Shown piece after piece: positions 54,150 to 62,339 of a stretch of 64,000 nt of DNA. The DNA is from Streptomyces griseoviridis (GTDB lineage Bacteria > Actinomycetota > Actinomycetes > Streptomycetales > Streptomycetaceae). Both the position numbers and the translations under genes were made by a program. Every line of letters starts with the position of its first letter. The first letter of the stretch is position 1. The notes beneath the pieces were generated by a model. That model saw nothing but the letters and a program-made list of their open reading frames with translations. It searched no databases and was not told where the DNA came from. The DNA lies in NCBI GenBank assembly GCA_014649155.1, contig BMSM01000018.1, positions 62,001-126,000 on the forward strand, written 5' to 3'.

Positions 54150-54172
54150 GCCCGCGAGGGCGCGGACCCTTC
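54139..54172 (+). terminator. fabG-fabI terminator
   Basis: A perfect 15-bp stem (54139-54153 with 54158-54172; GAAGGGTCCGCGCCC and complement) with loop GCGA. Upstream repeat copies 3 and 4 can pair with 11 bp of the same 3' arm, so alternative hairpins are possible. Confidence 0.9.
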
Positions 54173-54198
54173 CGCGTGCCGGTCCGGCCCGGTAGGGG

Positions 54199-54891
54199 TC
54201 AGTCGCCGGAGTGTGGTCCGACCCGCCCCGGACGGCAGACGAAGGGGTAGCCCGCCGCCTCCCGCGCGGCCGTCGCCGCGTCGCCCGCGCGGATCGCGTC
54301 CATCAGCCGGGTGTGGTCCAAGTGCGTCTCCGGTGTCAGCTCCGCACCGACGTCCTCGCGCAGCCAGTCCAGCATCACCTCGCCCAGGTCCGCGAACATC
54401 GCGGTCATCACCTCGTTGTGCGAGGCGGCGACGACGGCCAGGTGGAAGGTGGCGTCCGCGGTGACGAACGCCTCCGCGTCCCCCGACTCCCACGCTTCGT
54501 CGCGGCGCGCCAGCAGCGCCTCCAGGTGCTTGAGGTCACGCTCGGTGCGCCGCTCGGCGGCCAGCCGGGCGGCGGCCGACTCCAGCGTGGAGCGCAGCTC
54601 GGCGATGTGCCGGGGGTCGGTGTCGGCGAAGCGGCGCTGCATCACGCCGGCCAGCTCACTGGTGGCGACGACGTAGGTGCCGGAGCCCTGGCGGATGTCC
54701 AGCAGCCCGTTGTGCGCCAGCGCGCGGACCGCCTCACGGACGGTGTTCCGGGCGACCCCCAGCTGATCGACCAGCTCGGGCTCGGTCGGGATGCGGGAGC
54801 CGACCGGCCACTCGCCCGAGGTGATCTGCTGGCGGAGCGCGGCGATGACCTGCTCGGACAGGGCCGAGCGGTGGGGATGGCTCAGAGGCAT
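54199..54891 (-). CDS. GntR-family transcriptional regulator, FadR subfamily
   Basis: A 230-residue regulator. The N-terminal winged helix reads SEQVIAALRQQITSGEWPVGSRIPTEPELVDQLGVARNTVREAVRALAHNGLL, broken here only by family variation, and GSGTYVV ends the wing. The C-terminal FCD helical domain has metal-ligand type residues in ATFHLAVVAASHNEVM and DHTRLMDAI. It diverges from the MFS permease across an 81-base region with inverted repeats, so it likely controls that permease and itself. The effector is unknown. Confidence 0.92.
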   Translation of the reverse strand: MPLSHPHRSALSEQVIAALRQQITSGEWPVGSRIPTEPELVDQLGVARNTVREAVRALAHNGLLDIRQGSGTYVVATSELAGVMQRRFADTDPRHIAELRSTLESAAARLAAERRTERDLKHLEALLARRDEAWESGDAEAFVTADATFHLAVVAASHNEVMTAMFADLGEVMLDWLREDVGAELTPETHLDHTRLMDAIRAGDAATAAREAAGYPFVCRPGRVGPHSGD

Positions 54892-54920
54892 GGCTCACCT
54901 TCGCTGAGGGTCTCCTGCGG

Positions 54921-54972
54921 TGTCCAGCGCGAACTGGACAACTAATCATCCCATGATTCTATGATGGGCCTC
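54921..54972 (+). promoter_or_regulatory. Operator/promoter of the MFS gene, probably leaderless
   Basis: TGTCCA-N8-TGGACA (54921-54940) and AATCAT-CCC-ATGATT (54944-54958) are perfect inverted repeats. TATGAT at 54960-54965 is a near-consensus -10, preceded 19 bases upstream by TGGACA, and the ATG at 54973 is 8 bases beyond it, so the mRNA may begin at the start codon. The repeats overlap the promoter, as expected for a GntR repressor. Confidence 0.55.
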
Positions 54973-56349
54973 ATGGCTAGTGAGGAAACCCCGACGCTCA
55001 GGCCGGCGCCCCGCGTCGGCGCCGAGGCCCGCCCCCGCACCGACGACGCCGCGCGCGGTGGTGAGCGAGCGGCGGCACCCGGCGCGGACGCGGACCGTGC
55101 GGCGCCCGCGCCGTCCACCGGGCGCCCCTGGACGGTGTGGACCACCCGCCTGCTCGTCCTCGGCATCGTGCTGGCCGCGCTCAACCTGCGGCCCGCGATC
55201 ACCAGTCTCGGCGCGCTCCTGGAGGAGGTCCGCGACGGACTGGGCATGAGCGGCAGCGTGGCCGGGCTCCTCACCTCGGTGCCCCCGCTCTGCTTCGCCG
55301 TCTTCGGCGTCACCGCCCCGCGGCTCGCCCGCCGCTTCGGCCCCGGCGCGGTGGTCTGCGCCGGCATGGCCGCCATCACCGCGGGCCTGCTGGTCCGCCC
55401 CTTCGTGGGGAACACGGCCGTGTTCCTGGCGGCCAGCGCCCTGGCGCTCATGGGCATCGCGGTCAGCAACGTCCTGATGCCGGTCATCGTCAAGCGCTGG
55501 TTCCCCGACCGGGTCGGTTCCATGACCGGGCTGTACTCGATGGCCCTGGCCTGCGGTACGTCGATCGCCGCCGCGGCGACCGTGCCGGTGACGGACGCCC
55601 TCGGCGGGAACTGGCGGCCGGGCCTCGGGGTGTGGGCCGCGCTGGCGGCGGCGGCCGTACTGCCGTGGCTCCCGTTCCTCCGGGACCGCGGCGCCGCCCC
55701 GGGGACGGGGCAGGCCCCGGCCACCCGGTCCGCCCCGGCCGGCCCCGGCGCCGGGCGGCCCGCGCTGCGGATCACCCGGAGCCGTACCGCCTGGGCGCTC
55801 GCCGTGTTCTTCGGCCTCCAGGCGACCGCCGCCTACATCACGATGGGCTGGATGGCGCAGATCTTCCGGGACGCGGGCGTCTCCGCCGGCACCGCCGGAG
55901 TGCTGCTGGCCGTCACCATGGCGATGGGCATACCGCTGGCCTTCGTCATTCCCCGGGTGGCGACCCGGCTGTCCCAGCAGGGCCCGATGGTGGTCGTCCT
56001 CGGCCTCTGCGGTCTCGCGGGCTACGCCGGCCTGTACCTCGCGCCCGCCGGCGGCGCCTGGGCCTGGGCCGTACTGCTCGGCATCTCCAACTGCGCCTTC
56101 CCGCTGGCCCTGACCATGGTCGGGATGCGCGCGAGGACCGGGCCGGGCGTCGCCCAGCTCTCGGCCTTCGCGCAGAGCACCGGCTACCTGATCTCGATCC
56201 CCGGGCCGCTCCTGGTGGGCGTGCTCTACCAGCACAGCGGCGGCTGGGGACTGCCGATCGCGCTGATGGCCGCCCTGATGGTGCCGCAGATGGTGGTGGG
56301 CGTCCTGGCGGGACGCGACCGTACGGTGGAGGAGGAGGCGGCCCGCTGA
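54973..56349 (+). CDS. MFS transporter, CynX/NimT (cyanate permease-like) family
   Basis: A 458-residue major facilitator with a disordered 45-residue N terminus and 12 helices. ALNLRPAITSLGALLEEVRDGLGMS is the signature of the CynX/NimT family; KRWFPDRVGSMTGLYSMALACGTSIAA follows in helix 4-5. ATG 54973 is favoured because of the promoter position; ATG 54961 and 54964 are also in frame. No ribosome site is visible. The ligand is unknown. A small partner gene follows. Confidence 0.88.
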   Translation: MASEETPTLRPAPRVGAEARPRTDDAARGGERAAAPGADADRAAPAPSTGRPWTVWTTRLLVLGIVLAALNLRPAITSLGALLEEVRDGLGMSGSVAGLLTSVPPLCFAVFGVTAPRLARRFGPGAVVCAGMAAITAGLLVRPFVGNTAVFLAASALALMGIAVSNVLMPVIVKRWFPDRVGSMTGLYSMALACGTSIAAAATVPVTDALGGNWRPGLGVWAALAAAAVLPWLPFLRDRGAAPGTGQAPATRSAPAGPGAGRPALRITRSRTAWALAVFFGLQATAAYITMGWMAQIFRDAGVSAGTAGVLLAVTMAMGIPLAFVIPRVATRLSQQGPMVVVLGLCGLAGYAGLYLAPAGGAWAWAVLLGISNCAFPLALTMVGMRARTGPGVAQLSAFAQSTGYLISIPGPLLVGVLYQHSGGWGLPIALMAALMVPQMVVGVLAGRDRTVEEEAAR

Positions 56350-56466
56350 CCGGGGGCGGCGGCCTGCCGGTGACGGGGCCGGGAGGTCGCCGCCGACGGG
56401 GTCCGGGGCCTGCCGGGACGGCGGCCCGCCGACCGGGGTGTCCGGGGCGGGTGCGAGACTTGTCCC

Positions 56467-56583
56467 ATGCCAGTCCTCGACCCGAACCCCCAGAACGGCC
56501 AGAAGAAGATGCTGCTCGTCTTCGGCTCGTTCCTCGCAATCTTCGTGATCATCGGCATCGTCGCGACCATCGCCTCACCGTGA
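56467..56583 (+). CDS. 38-residue transporter-associated membrane peptide (SGM_5486-like)
   Basis: The ORF encodes MPVLDPNPQNGQKKMLLVFG followed by SFLAIFVIIGIVATIASP, one transmembrane helix after a polar head. I recall this as the SGM_5486 family of transporter-associated proteins, found beside MFS genes, and its position 117 bases after the permease fits. It is too short for most gene finders. A hairpin CCCCCC/GGGGGG (56607-56626) follows. Confidence 0.8.
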   Translation: MPVLDPNPQNGQKKMLLVFGSFLAIFVIIGIVATIASP

Positions 56584-56606
56584 ACCCGACGGGAGGGTAG
56601 GGCCAG

Positions 56607-56626
56607 CCCCCCGTCCCCTAGGGGGG
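56607..56626 (+). terminator. CCCCCC/GGGGGG hairpin
   Basis: A 6-bp G/C stem with an inner CCCCTAGGGG palindrome (56615-56624) lies 24 bases after the 38-residue ORF. Confidence 0.5.
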
Positions 56627-56780
56627 AAGGCTCAGGGTCGAGTGGGTGGATCACCGGATGGGAAGCCGCCCGCGGATTCCGTAGCGTCGTGGTGTGACCG
56701 CGAGTCCCGGCGCCGGAGCCGGGAGCGTGGCGCACGACGGACCACGGACTCAGGGACGCCGAAGACCCGCGGAGGCACTC

Positions 56781-56987
56781 ATGTCGACCCCTACCCACCC
56801 CGGCTCCCGCCCTGCCGTACGCGGGGGCGTCGACAGCCGGCTGCCCTGGTGGGCGCTGGTCCTGCCGGTTCTCGCCTTCGCCGCGCTGCTCGCGCTGATC
56901 CTCGACCCGGCGAAGGCGCACGCGACCACCGCCGACCCGGCCGTCACCCACCTCGTGGAGCGAATACGGCACCTGATCGGACGCTGA
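56781..56987 (+). CDS. Small single-helix membrane protein
   Basis: A 68-residue protein: a polar N terminus (MSTPTHPGSRPAVRGGVDSR), one transmembrane helix (LPWWALVLPVLAFAALLALIL) and a short C-terminal part ending VTHLVERIRHLIGR, which looks amphipathic. ATG 56781 has GGAGG 5 bases upstream; the longer frame from 56694 is not needed. I do not recognise a function. It lies 58 bases before the phosphatase gene. Confidence 0.72.
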   Translation: MSTPTHPGSRPAVRGGVDSRLPWWALVLPVLAFAALLALILDPAKAHATTADPAVTHLVERIRHLIGR

Positions 56988-57045
56988 CGGCCCACCCGGT
57001 CAACTCCCTGCGCCCCATGGCCTGTTTCATGCGAAGCTGGAGGGT

Positions 57046-57564
57046 ATGAGCGTCGCAGAATCCCGCAGGATTGTTGTTTTCCGGCATGCGAAAGCCGACT
57101 GGCCCCAGGTGCCCGATCACGAGCGACCGCTCGCCGAGCGGGGACGCAAGGACGCAGCGGAGGCCGGACGCCGCCTCACCGACACCGGCATCTCCTTCGA
57201 TCTGGCCCTGTGCTCCACCGCCGTCCGCACCCGCGAGACCTGGAAGCTCGCCGTCCAGGAGTTCCCGCAGCGGCCGAAAACGGTCTACGAGGAGCGGATC
57301 TACGAGGCGTCCCCTGGCGAGCTGATCGCCGTGCTCAACGAGACCCCCGACGACCTGCGGGACGTCCTGCTGATCGGCCACAACCCGGGCGCGCAGGGAC
57401 TCACCGAGGTCCTGGCCGGCTCGGCCGAGGGCGACGTCCGCGAGCGGATGGCCGGCCGCGGTTTCCCGACCGCCGCCTTCGCGGTCCTCTCCTTCGACGG
57501 CCCCTGGAAGTCCCTGGAGCCCGGTGCCGCCACCCTGCGGGACTACTGGGCCCCCGCCGACTGA
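57046..57564 (+). CDS. SixA-type histidine phosphatase
   Basis: A 172-residue member of the histidine phosphatase superfamily. The catalytic motif is Arg13-His14 in IVVFRHAKADWP, the second arginine is in STAVRTRETW and the second histidine in LLIGHNPGAQGL. The E. coli homologue SixA dephosphorylates a phosphocarrier or phosphorelay histidine, but small-molecule phosphatases share this fold. GGAGG is very close (2 bases) to ATG 57046. It is followed by a repeat-terminator region. Confidence 0.88.
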   Translation: MSVAESRRIVVFRHAKADWPQVPDHERPLAERGRKDAAEAGRRLTDTGISFDLALCSTAVRTRETWKLAVQEFPQRPKTVYEERIYEASPGELIAVLNETPDDLRDVLLIGHNPGAQGLTEVLAGSAEGDVRERMAGRGFPTAAFAVLSFDGPWKSLEPGAATLRDYWAPAD

Positions 57565-57621
57565 CCGGCCCCCGGTCTCCCGGCCCGGCGGAGCCGGTCC
57601 CGGCACTCCCGTCAGCAGCAC

Positions 57622-57677
57622 CCGGTACCGACCCGATCCGGTCCGGTACCGACCCGATCGGGTCCGGAACCGGACCC
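57622..57677. repeat. 21-bp direct repeats with terminator, SixA/serB junction
   Basis: CCGGTACCGACCCGATC-CGGT is present at 57622-57642 and, with one change, at 57643-57663. The second copy runs into a 14-bp palindrome GACCCGATCGGGTC (57651-57664) and the hairpin GGGTCCGG-AA-CCGGACCC (57660-57677). It separates two convergent genes, so the hairpin is probably a two-way terminator. Confidence 0.75.
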
Positions 57678-57678
57678 T

Positions 57679-58917
57679 TCAGTGCTCCTCGTCCGCGGCC
57701 CGGCCGAGGAGCCGCTCGTCGAGGGTGTCCGCGGCCTCGACCTCCTCGCGGGTGATGCCCAGCAGATACAGGACGGTGTCCAGGAACGGCACGTTCACCG
57801 CGGTGTGCGCCGCCTGCCGGACCACCGGCTTGGCGTTGAAGGCCACTCCGAGCCCGGCCGCGTTCAGCATGTCCAGGTCGTTGGCGCCGTCCCCGATCGC
57901 CACCGTCTGGGAGAGCGGTACGCCCGCCTCCGCGGCGAACCGGCGCAGCAGCCGCGCCTTGCCCGCCCGGTCCACGATCTCCCCGGTGACCCGCCCGGTC
58001 AGCTTCCCGTCGACGATCTCCAGGGTGTTGGCCTGGGCGAAGTCCAGCCCCAGCCGCTCCTTGAGGTCGTCGGTGACCTGGGTGAAGCCGCCGGAGACGA
58101 CGCCGACCTGATATCCGAGCCGCTTCAGCGTACGGATCAGCGTCCGCGCCCCCGGGGTCAGCCGCACCTCGCTGCGCACCTTGTCCACGACGGAGGCGTC
58201 CAGCCCCGCGAGCAGCGCCACGCGGGCGTGCAGGGACTGCTCGAAGTCCAGCTCCCCGCGCATGGCGGCGGCCGTCACCTCGGCGACCTCCGCCTCGCAG
58301 CCGGCGTGCGCGGCGAACAGCTCGATGACCTCGTCCTGGATGACCGTCGAGTCCACGTCCATGACGACCAGTCGCTGCGCCCGCCGGTGCAGCCCGGCGG
58401 CGACGACCGCGACGTCGACGCCCAGCGCCGCCGCCTCCGTCACCAGCGTGGTCCGCAGCGGCTCGGTCTCCACGCCGGACACCGCGAACTCGACCGCCGT
58501 CACCGGATACTTCGCCAGCCGGAAGATGCGGTCGATATTGCCGCCGGCCTTGGTGATCCGGGCGGTGACCTGGGCCGTCGCCTCCGCGGTGAGCGGGTGG
58601 CCGAGCACCGTGACCAGGGAGCGGCCGAGGCCGCGCGGCCGGTTGTCGCCGGTGCCGGAGATGATCTCGGCCTGCATCCTCATCGACTCCGCCCAGCTGT
58701 GGACGGTGGCCCGCAGCTCACCCTCCAGCCCCTGGGGCGGATGGGTCACGAGCGCGCACAGCACCATCCGGCCACGGGTGACGACCTGCTCGATGTCGAC
58801 GACATCGAGGGAGAAGGCCGCGAGGGTGTCGAAGAGGCCCGCCGTGATGCCCGGCCGGTCCTTGCCGAAGATCTTGACGAGAAGCGTAGGGACGTCAGAG
58901 GTCTGCGTAGCGCTCAT
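57679..58917 (-). CDS. serB: Phosphoserine phosphatase SerB
   Basis: SerB hydrolyses O-phosphoserine to serine. The 412-residue actinobacterial form has two N-terminal ACT-like domains (TLLVKIFGKDRPGITAGLF and RSLVTVLGHPLTAEATAQV) that may sense amino acids, then a HAD domain with Asp187 and Asp189 in VVMDVDSTVIQDE, VVSGGFTQVTDDL and AIGDGANDLDMLNAAG. ATG 58917 is chosen; ATG 58926 would add three residues. The frame upstream is open but low quality. Confidence 0.95.
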   Translation of the reverse strand: MSATQTSDVPTLLVKIFGKDRPGITAGLFDTLAAFSLDVVDIEQVVTRGRMVLCALVTHPPQGLEGELRATVHSWAESMRMQAEIISGTGDNRPRGLGRSLVTVLGHPLTAEATAQVTARITKAGGNIDRIFRLAKYPVTAVEFAVSGVETEPLRTTLVTEAAALGVDVAVVAAGLHRRAQRLVVMDVDSTVIQDEVIELFAAHAGCEAEVAEVTAAAMRGELDFEQSLHARVALLAGLDASVVDKVRSEVRLTPGARTLIRTLKRLGYQVGVVSGGFTQVTDDLKERLGLDFAQANTLEIVDGKLTGRVTGEIVDRAGKARLLRRFAAEAGVPLSQTVAIGDGANDLDMLNAAGLGVAFNAKPVVRQAAHTAVNVPFLDTVLYLLGITREEVEAADTLDERLLGRAADEEH

Positions 58918-59728
58918 GGTGGTCATACGGTATCCGGCACCCCGCGCCCCGCGCGCCCGAGGTCCGCCTGGCGGACACGGAACAGTGGGTGGCGGTTCGG
59001 TGGCGTGAAGGCAGCGGTGGAGCGGTGCGGCAGGTGGTGCTGTCGGCCGATCGCCGGCCCCGCCGTCGGAGGGGCTCACTCCCCGCGCTCGGGCCGCCTC
59101 GGCCGACGCGGTGCCGGGGAGATGATGCGGTGGCGGTGGCGCCGGAACCCCTGACCCCGCTTCGACGGCGACCGTCGCGGGAGTACGGGACCTCAACGGT
59201 GGGCGCCCGTGGAGGTCCGGCCCCCCCGTCCGCCGCGTCCTCGCACGCGGGGGCCGGGGGAGGGACAGACGGCCGTTCCGGTGGCCTGAGCCTAGGGGGT
59301 TTCGTGGCGGGGTTCGGCGGCGGACACGAGGAGCCGGCCGGTACGGACCGGCTGCCCGTCCGGTGCCGGGTACGGGGGCGTCGTCGGCCGGGCGAGCCCG
59401 ACGCGTCCGCAGCCAGGAGCCGCGGCCCGAGCGCGGCCGTCCCGGCACCTCGACCAACGCCCAGCTCACGGCCGCGATCGCGGACAGCGGCACATCGCAC
59501 CACGGCGCTTTCACGCCGTGTTCCGCGACCGCCGTACTCCTGGACGCGCTCATGGCAAAACCCCCGCTACGCATCGCGCGGCCGGGTCGCACCACTCGTC
59601 CCCCTCGCGTGCTTCGCCACCCTCCAGGCCGTTTTCGACCCCTCGACGGAAACGGAAGACGCCCCCCTGGTCCGGTTCGCGCAAGGCCCGGCTTTCGGTC
59701 AGGGGCCGTGCCTGAGATAGTTCCCCCG
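58918..59728. other. 811-base region without a supported gene
   Basis: Both strands are open in several frames because of high GC, but none shows a recognised domain, a convincing ribosome site or consistent codon bias. The best candidate is a minus-strand frame from ATG 59553 (MSASRSTAVAEHGVKAPWCD onward) that merges into the serB frame; after about 45 residues it turns into Arg/Pro-rich shadow sequence. I leave it unannotated. It should hold the promoters of serB and of the FHA gene. Confidence 0.4.
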
Positions 59729-60376
59729 ATGTTCGACATCCCTAGACTCCCCGTGACCGGGGGTACGTCAGGGGACAACTCAATGGGGCTCGGAGTGCCG
59801 GAACTCGTACTGGAATCAAACGGGCAGACCTGGACACTCGATCCGTCCAGGCCCTACACCCTGGGACGCGATCCGCAGGGCGACATCGTGTTCACCGACG
59901 CCAGGGTCTCCTGGCGGCACGCCACGGTCCGCTTCGACGGCCGCGGTTGGGTGCTCGAGGACCACGGCAGCACCAACGGCACGTTCGTACACGGCCGTCG
60001 CATCCACCGGTGCGAGCTGGACGCCGCCACGGCCGTACACCTGGGCAACGCGACCGACGGCCCGCTGCTGAACCTCTCCGCCACGGCCGTCACCGCCGAC
60101 CCGCGGCAGGCGCACCCCGAACACCAGCCGTACGCGCCTCGACCGGCGTCGTACACCCAGCATTTCGCGCCACCGCACCAGGAGGCCCACCCTCCGCACA
60201 TCCCTCAGCAACAGCAACAGAACCAGCACCAGCAACCCCCCTGGCACCAGTACCAGCAGCCACCCCAATACCAACACCACCACCCGAACCAGTACCAGCA
60301 GCAGCCGAACCCGCAGCAGCACCACCACCCGCACCCGAATCCGCATCAACACCAGCACCAGCACCAGCACCCCTAA
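59729..60376 (+). pseudogene. FHA-domain remnant of an FHA-ABC transporter
   Basis: The 215-residue open frame starts MFDIPRLPVTGGTSGDN (ATG 59729; ATG 59783 is an alternative). Residues 25-115 form an FHA phosphothreonine-binding domain: TLGRDPQGDIVF, SWRHATVRFD and HGSTNGTFVHGRRI keep the Arg, Ser/His and Asn of the binding site. The last 65 residues are Gln/His/Pro-rich and encoded by CAG/CAC/CAA runs. In intact homologues a second FHA, an ABC ATPase and a membrane domain follow in one chain; here the frame ends in TAA and the membrane part continues in another frame. It may still produce a lone FHA protein. Confidence 0.7.
60180..60376 (+). repeat. CAG/CAC/CAA-rich low-complexity tract
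   Basis: About 195 bases of imperfect CA-N triplets encode Gln, His, Pro and Asn. The GC content and codon choice (CAA) are unlike the surrounding genome. Replication slippage here is a likely source of the frameshift. Confidence 0.8.
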
Positions 60377-61357
60377 AACCAGCACCACCTCCCGGACGGC
60401 AGCCGCAGCCCTGGACGGCGCGGTTCGCCACCCCGGCGCGGCGCTATGTCTCGGTGATCGCTTCCGACCGGAGTTTCCTGGCCGTAACGGTGTCCCCGCC
60501 GGCCCTCCTGGGCCTGGTCGGCCTGCTCATCGACTTCGGTGCCGGCCTGCTGCCCGACCCGGCACACCCGGCCGACTCGGAGGCCGGGCGGCCCGAGCCC
60601 GACGGCACGGCCACCACGGTCCTGCTGATCCCCGCCGCCGGCGCCTGCTTCACGGGCGCGGCCAACTCGGTCAGTGAGCTGACCAAGGAACGGGTCATCT
60701 ACGAGCGGGAGCGCGCGACCGGCCTGTCCCGCTCGGCGTACCTGATGTCCAGGGTCGTGGTGCTCGGCCTGATCACCCTGCTCCAGGGGCTGCTGCTCGG
60801 GCTCATCGGCTTCTCGACCCGGGAGATCCCGCACGAGGGCGCGGTCCTTTTCTTGGGGGCTCACGCTGCTGGAGCTGTGCCTGCCGGCCATGGCGCTCGG
60901 CTTCGCCTCGACGATGTCCGGCCCGGTCATCTCGGCGCTGGTACGGACCTCCGAGACGACCGTGCCGCCGCTGGTGGTGTTCGCGGTCGTCCAGGTCGTC
61001 TTCAGGTGCTGTCTCTTCGCTCCGCACGGCACGGCGGGCGTGAACCAGGTCTCGTACCTGACGCCGTCGCGCTGGGCGGTCGCCGCGGCCGGCGCCACGC
61101 TGGACCTCGACCGGATCGGCCCGCCACAGGGGGCCGCCGGCGCCGATCCGCTGTGGGAGCACACCGCACCCGCCTGGACCATGGACCCGGCCGCCGTGCT
61201 CGTCCTCGGCGTCCTCTGCGGCCTCCCCGTCTCCCGCGTCCTGCGCCGCCACGAGCCCGAGGTGACGCGGAAGCGGCCGCCCGCCCCCGGACAGCCCCGA
61301 AGGGCGGCACCCTCGTACGGGGTGCCGCCCTTCGGCGTGGCTGCGTGTCGGAAGTGA
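60377..61357 (+). pseudogene. ABC-2 membrane-domain remnant, frameshifted
   Basis: Downstream of the FHA frame another frame encodes WTARFATPARRYVSVIASDR, FTGAANSVSELTKERVIYER and ERATGLSRSAYLMSRVVVLG, diagnostic of the membrane half of FHA-ABC transporters. At GGGGG (60855-60859) one extra G moves the homology to a third frame (LTLLELCLPAMALGFASTMS, VSYLTPSRWAVAAAGATLDL, VLRRHEPEV). The ATPase domain that should precede it is missing entirely, and the ORF has lost its stop and reads through the terminator. Treated as a pseudogene. Confidence 0.75.
61297..61335. terminator. 16-bp hairpin terminator
   Basis: CCGAAGGGCGGCACCC (61297-61312) and its exact complement (61320-61335) with loop TCGTACG. 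It lies inside the run-on tail of the transporter remnant and also faces the convergent transglycosylase gene. Confidence 0.88.
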
Positions 61358-61388
61358 GGTCCGCGCTGACCTCGGTCTCCGGGCCGGC

Positions 61389-62099
61389 TCAGTACGCGCT
61401 GTTGACGTTGTCGATGGTGCCGTACTTGTCGGCCGCGTAGTTGGCGGCGGCGGTGATGTTGGCGACCGGGTCGTAGATGTTCCAGGAGGTGCCGGCCACG
61501 TGGTACGCCTTGAAGGTCGGCGGGATCACCTGGAGCAGGCCCTTGGACGGGATGCCGTTGATGGCGTTGATGTCCCAGTCGTTGATCGCCTTCGGGTTGC
61601 CCGAGGACTCACGCATGATGTTCTTGTGCAGGCCGTGGTAGGAGCCGGGGATGCCCTTGGCCTTCATGATGCTCAGGGCCTCGTTGATCCAGCCGTTGAG
61701 GTTGTCCGGGTAGCTCTTGGCGGCGACCTGCTTCACCTCGGCGCGCTCGGCGGACCGGCTGGCGGCCTGCTTCGCGGCACGCTCCTTGGCGGCGGCCTGC
61801 GTGGCGGCCTGCTTCTTGGCGTCGGCCGCTGCCTGCTGCTTCGCGTCGATGGCCGCGAGCTTCTCGCTGGTCCCGGCGAGCTGGTCGGTGACGGACGTCT
61901 TCACGTCCTTGATCTGCTCGGAGCTGTAGGCCACCTTGGCCGCCGGGGCGGCCTCGCTCGTGGCGGTCGTGTGGCCACTGGCGGGCACCGCGGAGATCGC
62001 GAGGGCGGCGGCACCGAGGGCGCCGACACCGGCTATGGCGATCTTGTGGTTGCGGGTCAGGGAACGACTATGACCACGGGTGAGGATGTTCTTGGGCAT
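61389..62099 (-). CDS. Secreted lytic transglycosylase-like protein (SLT domain)
   Basis: A 236-residue exported protein. N-terminal signal: basic LTRGHSRSLTRNHK, then IAIAGVGALGAAALAISAVPASG. Residues about 60-125 are an Ala/Lys/Gln-rich coiled-coil (AAADAKKQAATQAAAKERAA). The C-terminal SLT/goose-lysozyme-like domain has the catalytic Glu in IMRESSGNPKAINDWD and SKGLLQVIPPTFKAYH. It cleaves peptidoglycan glycan chains. ATG 62099 is well supported. The leader upstream is structured (62131-62206). Confidence 0.9.
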   Translation of the reverse strand: MPKNILTRGHSRSLTRNHKIAIAGVGALGAAALAISAVPASGHTTATSEAAPAAKVAYSSEQIKDVKTSVTDQLAGTSEKLAAIDAKQQAAADAKKQAATQAAAKERAAKQAASRSAERAEVKQVAAKSYPDNLNGWINEALSIMKAKGIPGSYHGLHKNIMRESSGNPKAINDWDINAINGIPSKGLLQVIPPTFKAYHVAGTSWNIYDPVANITAAANYAADKYGTIDNVNSAY

Positions 62100-62130
62100 G
62101 GCGGGATAGACCTCTTCGAGTTGCGCGGAG

Positions 62131-62206
62131 GTCGCTCTCGTCCTGCTGAGTACAGGGGTGCTTCCGGCACGAACGCCGTGGTTCACAACCCACGGCACTG
62201 AGCGAC
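62131..62206 (-). ncRNA. Cloverleaf-like structured leader of the transglycosylase gene
   Basis: A 7-bp closing stem (GTCGCTC 62131-62137, GAGCGAC 62200-62206) encloses three hairpins: CCTG/CAGG (62142-62156), GTGC/GCAC (62158-62170) and GCCGTGG/CCACGGC (62175-62196). It ends 32 bases before the ATG. It does not match the c-di-AMP aptamer I would expect before such genes, nor a functional tRNA. Candidate cis-regulatory RNA. Confidence 0.4.
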
Positions 62207-62288
62207 GTGAGCCATTGTTAGCGGCCGCAAAATCGGCTGGCAAAGGTGTGACGTACGAAGCTGGATAGTGGATCAGGGAGGGGAGAAA

Positions 62289-62318
62289 CCGGGCAACAGT
62301 GACCATCTGCCCGGTCAA
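62289..62318 (-). promoter_or_regulatory. Possible promoter with inverted repeat for the transglycosylase gene
   Basis: On the minus strand TTGACC (62313-62318) could be a -35 box; it overlaps a 7-bp inverted repeat CCGGGCA/TGCCCGG (62289-62295, 62308-62314). The -10 is unclear. Confidence 0.3.
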
Positions 62319-62339
62319 AACGGACGTCTCGTCCTCCTA

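Noticed and set aside
59363..59728. N-terminal extension of the FHA protein to 59363
   Set aside because: The extra 122 codons are Arg/Pro-rich without homology, and the FHA domain starts soon after ATG 59729.
62131..62206. tRNA gene on the plus strand (76 nt, 7-bp acceptor-like stem)
   Set aside because: The T-loop lacks the TTCRA pattern, the anticodon arm has a wrong loop length and the D-arm lacks the conserved GG; kept only as a structured leader on the minus strand.
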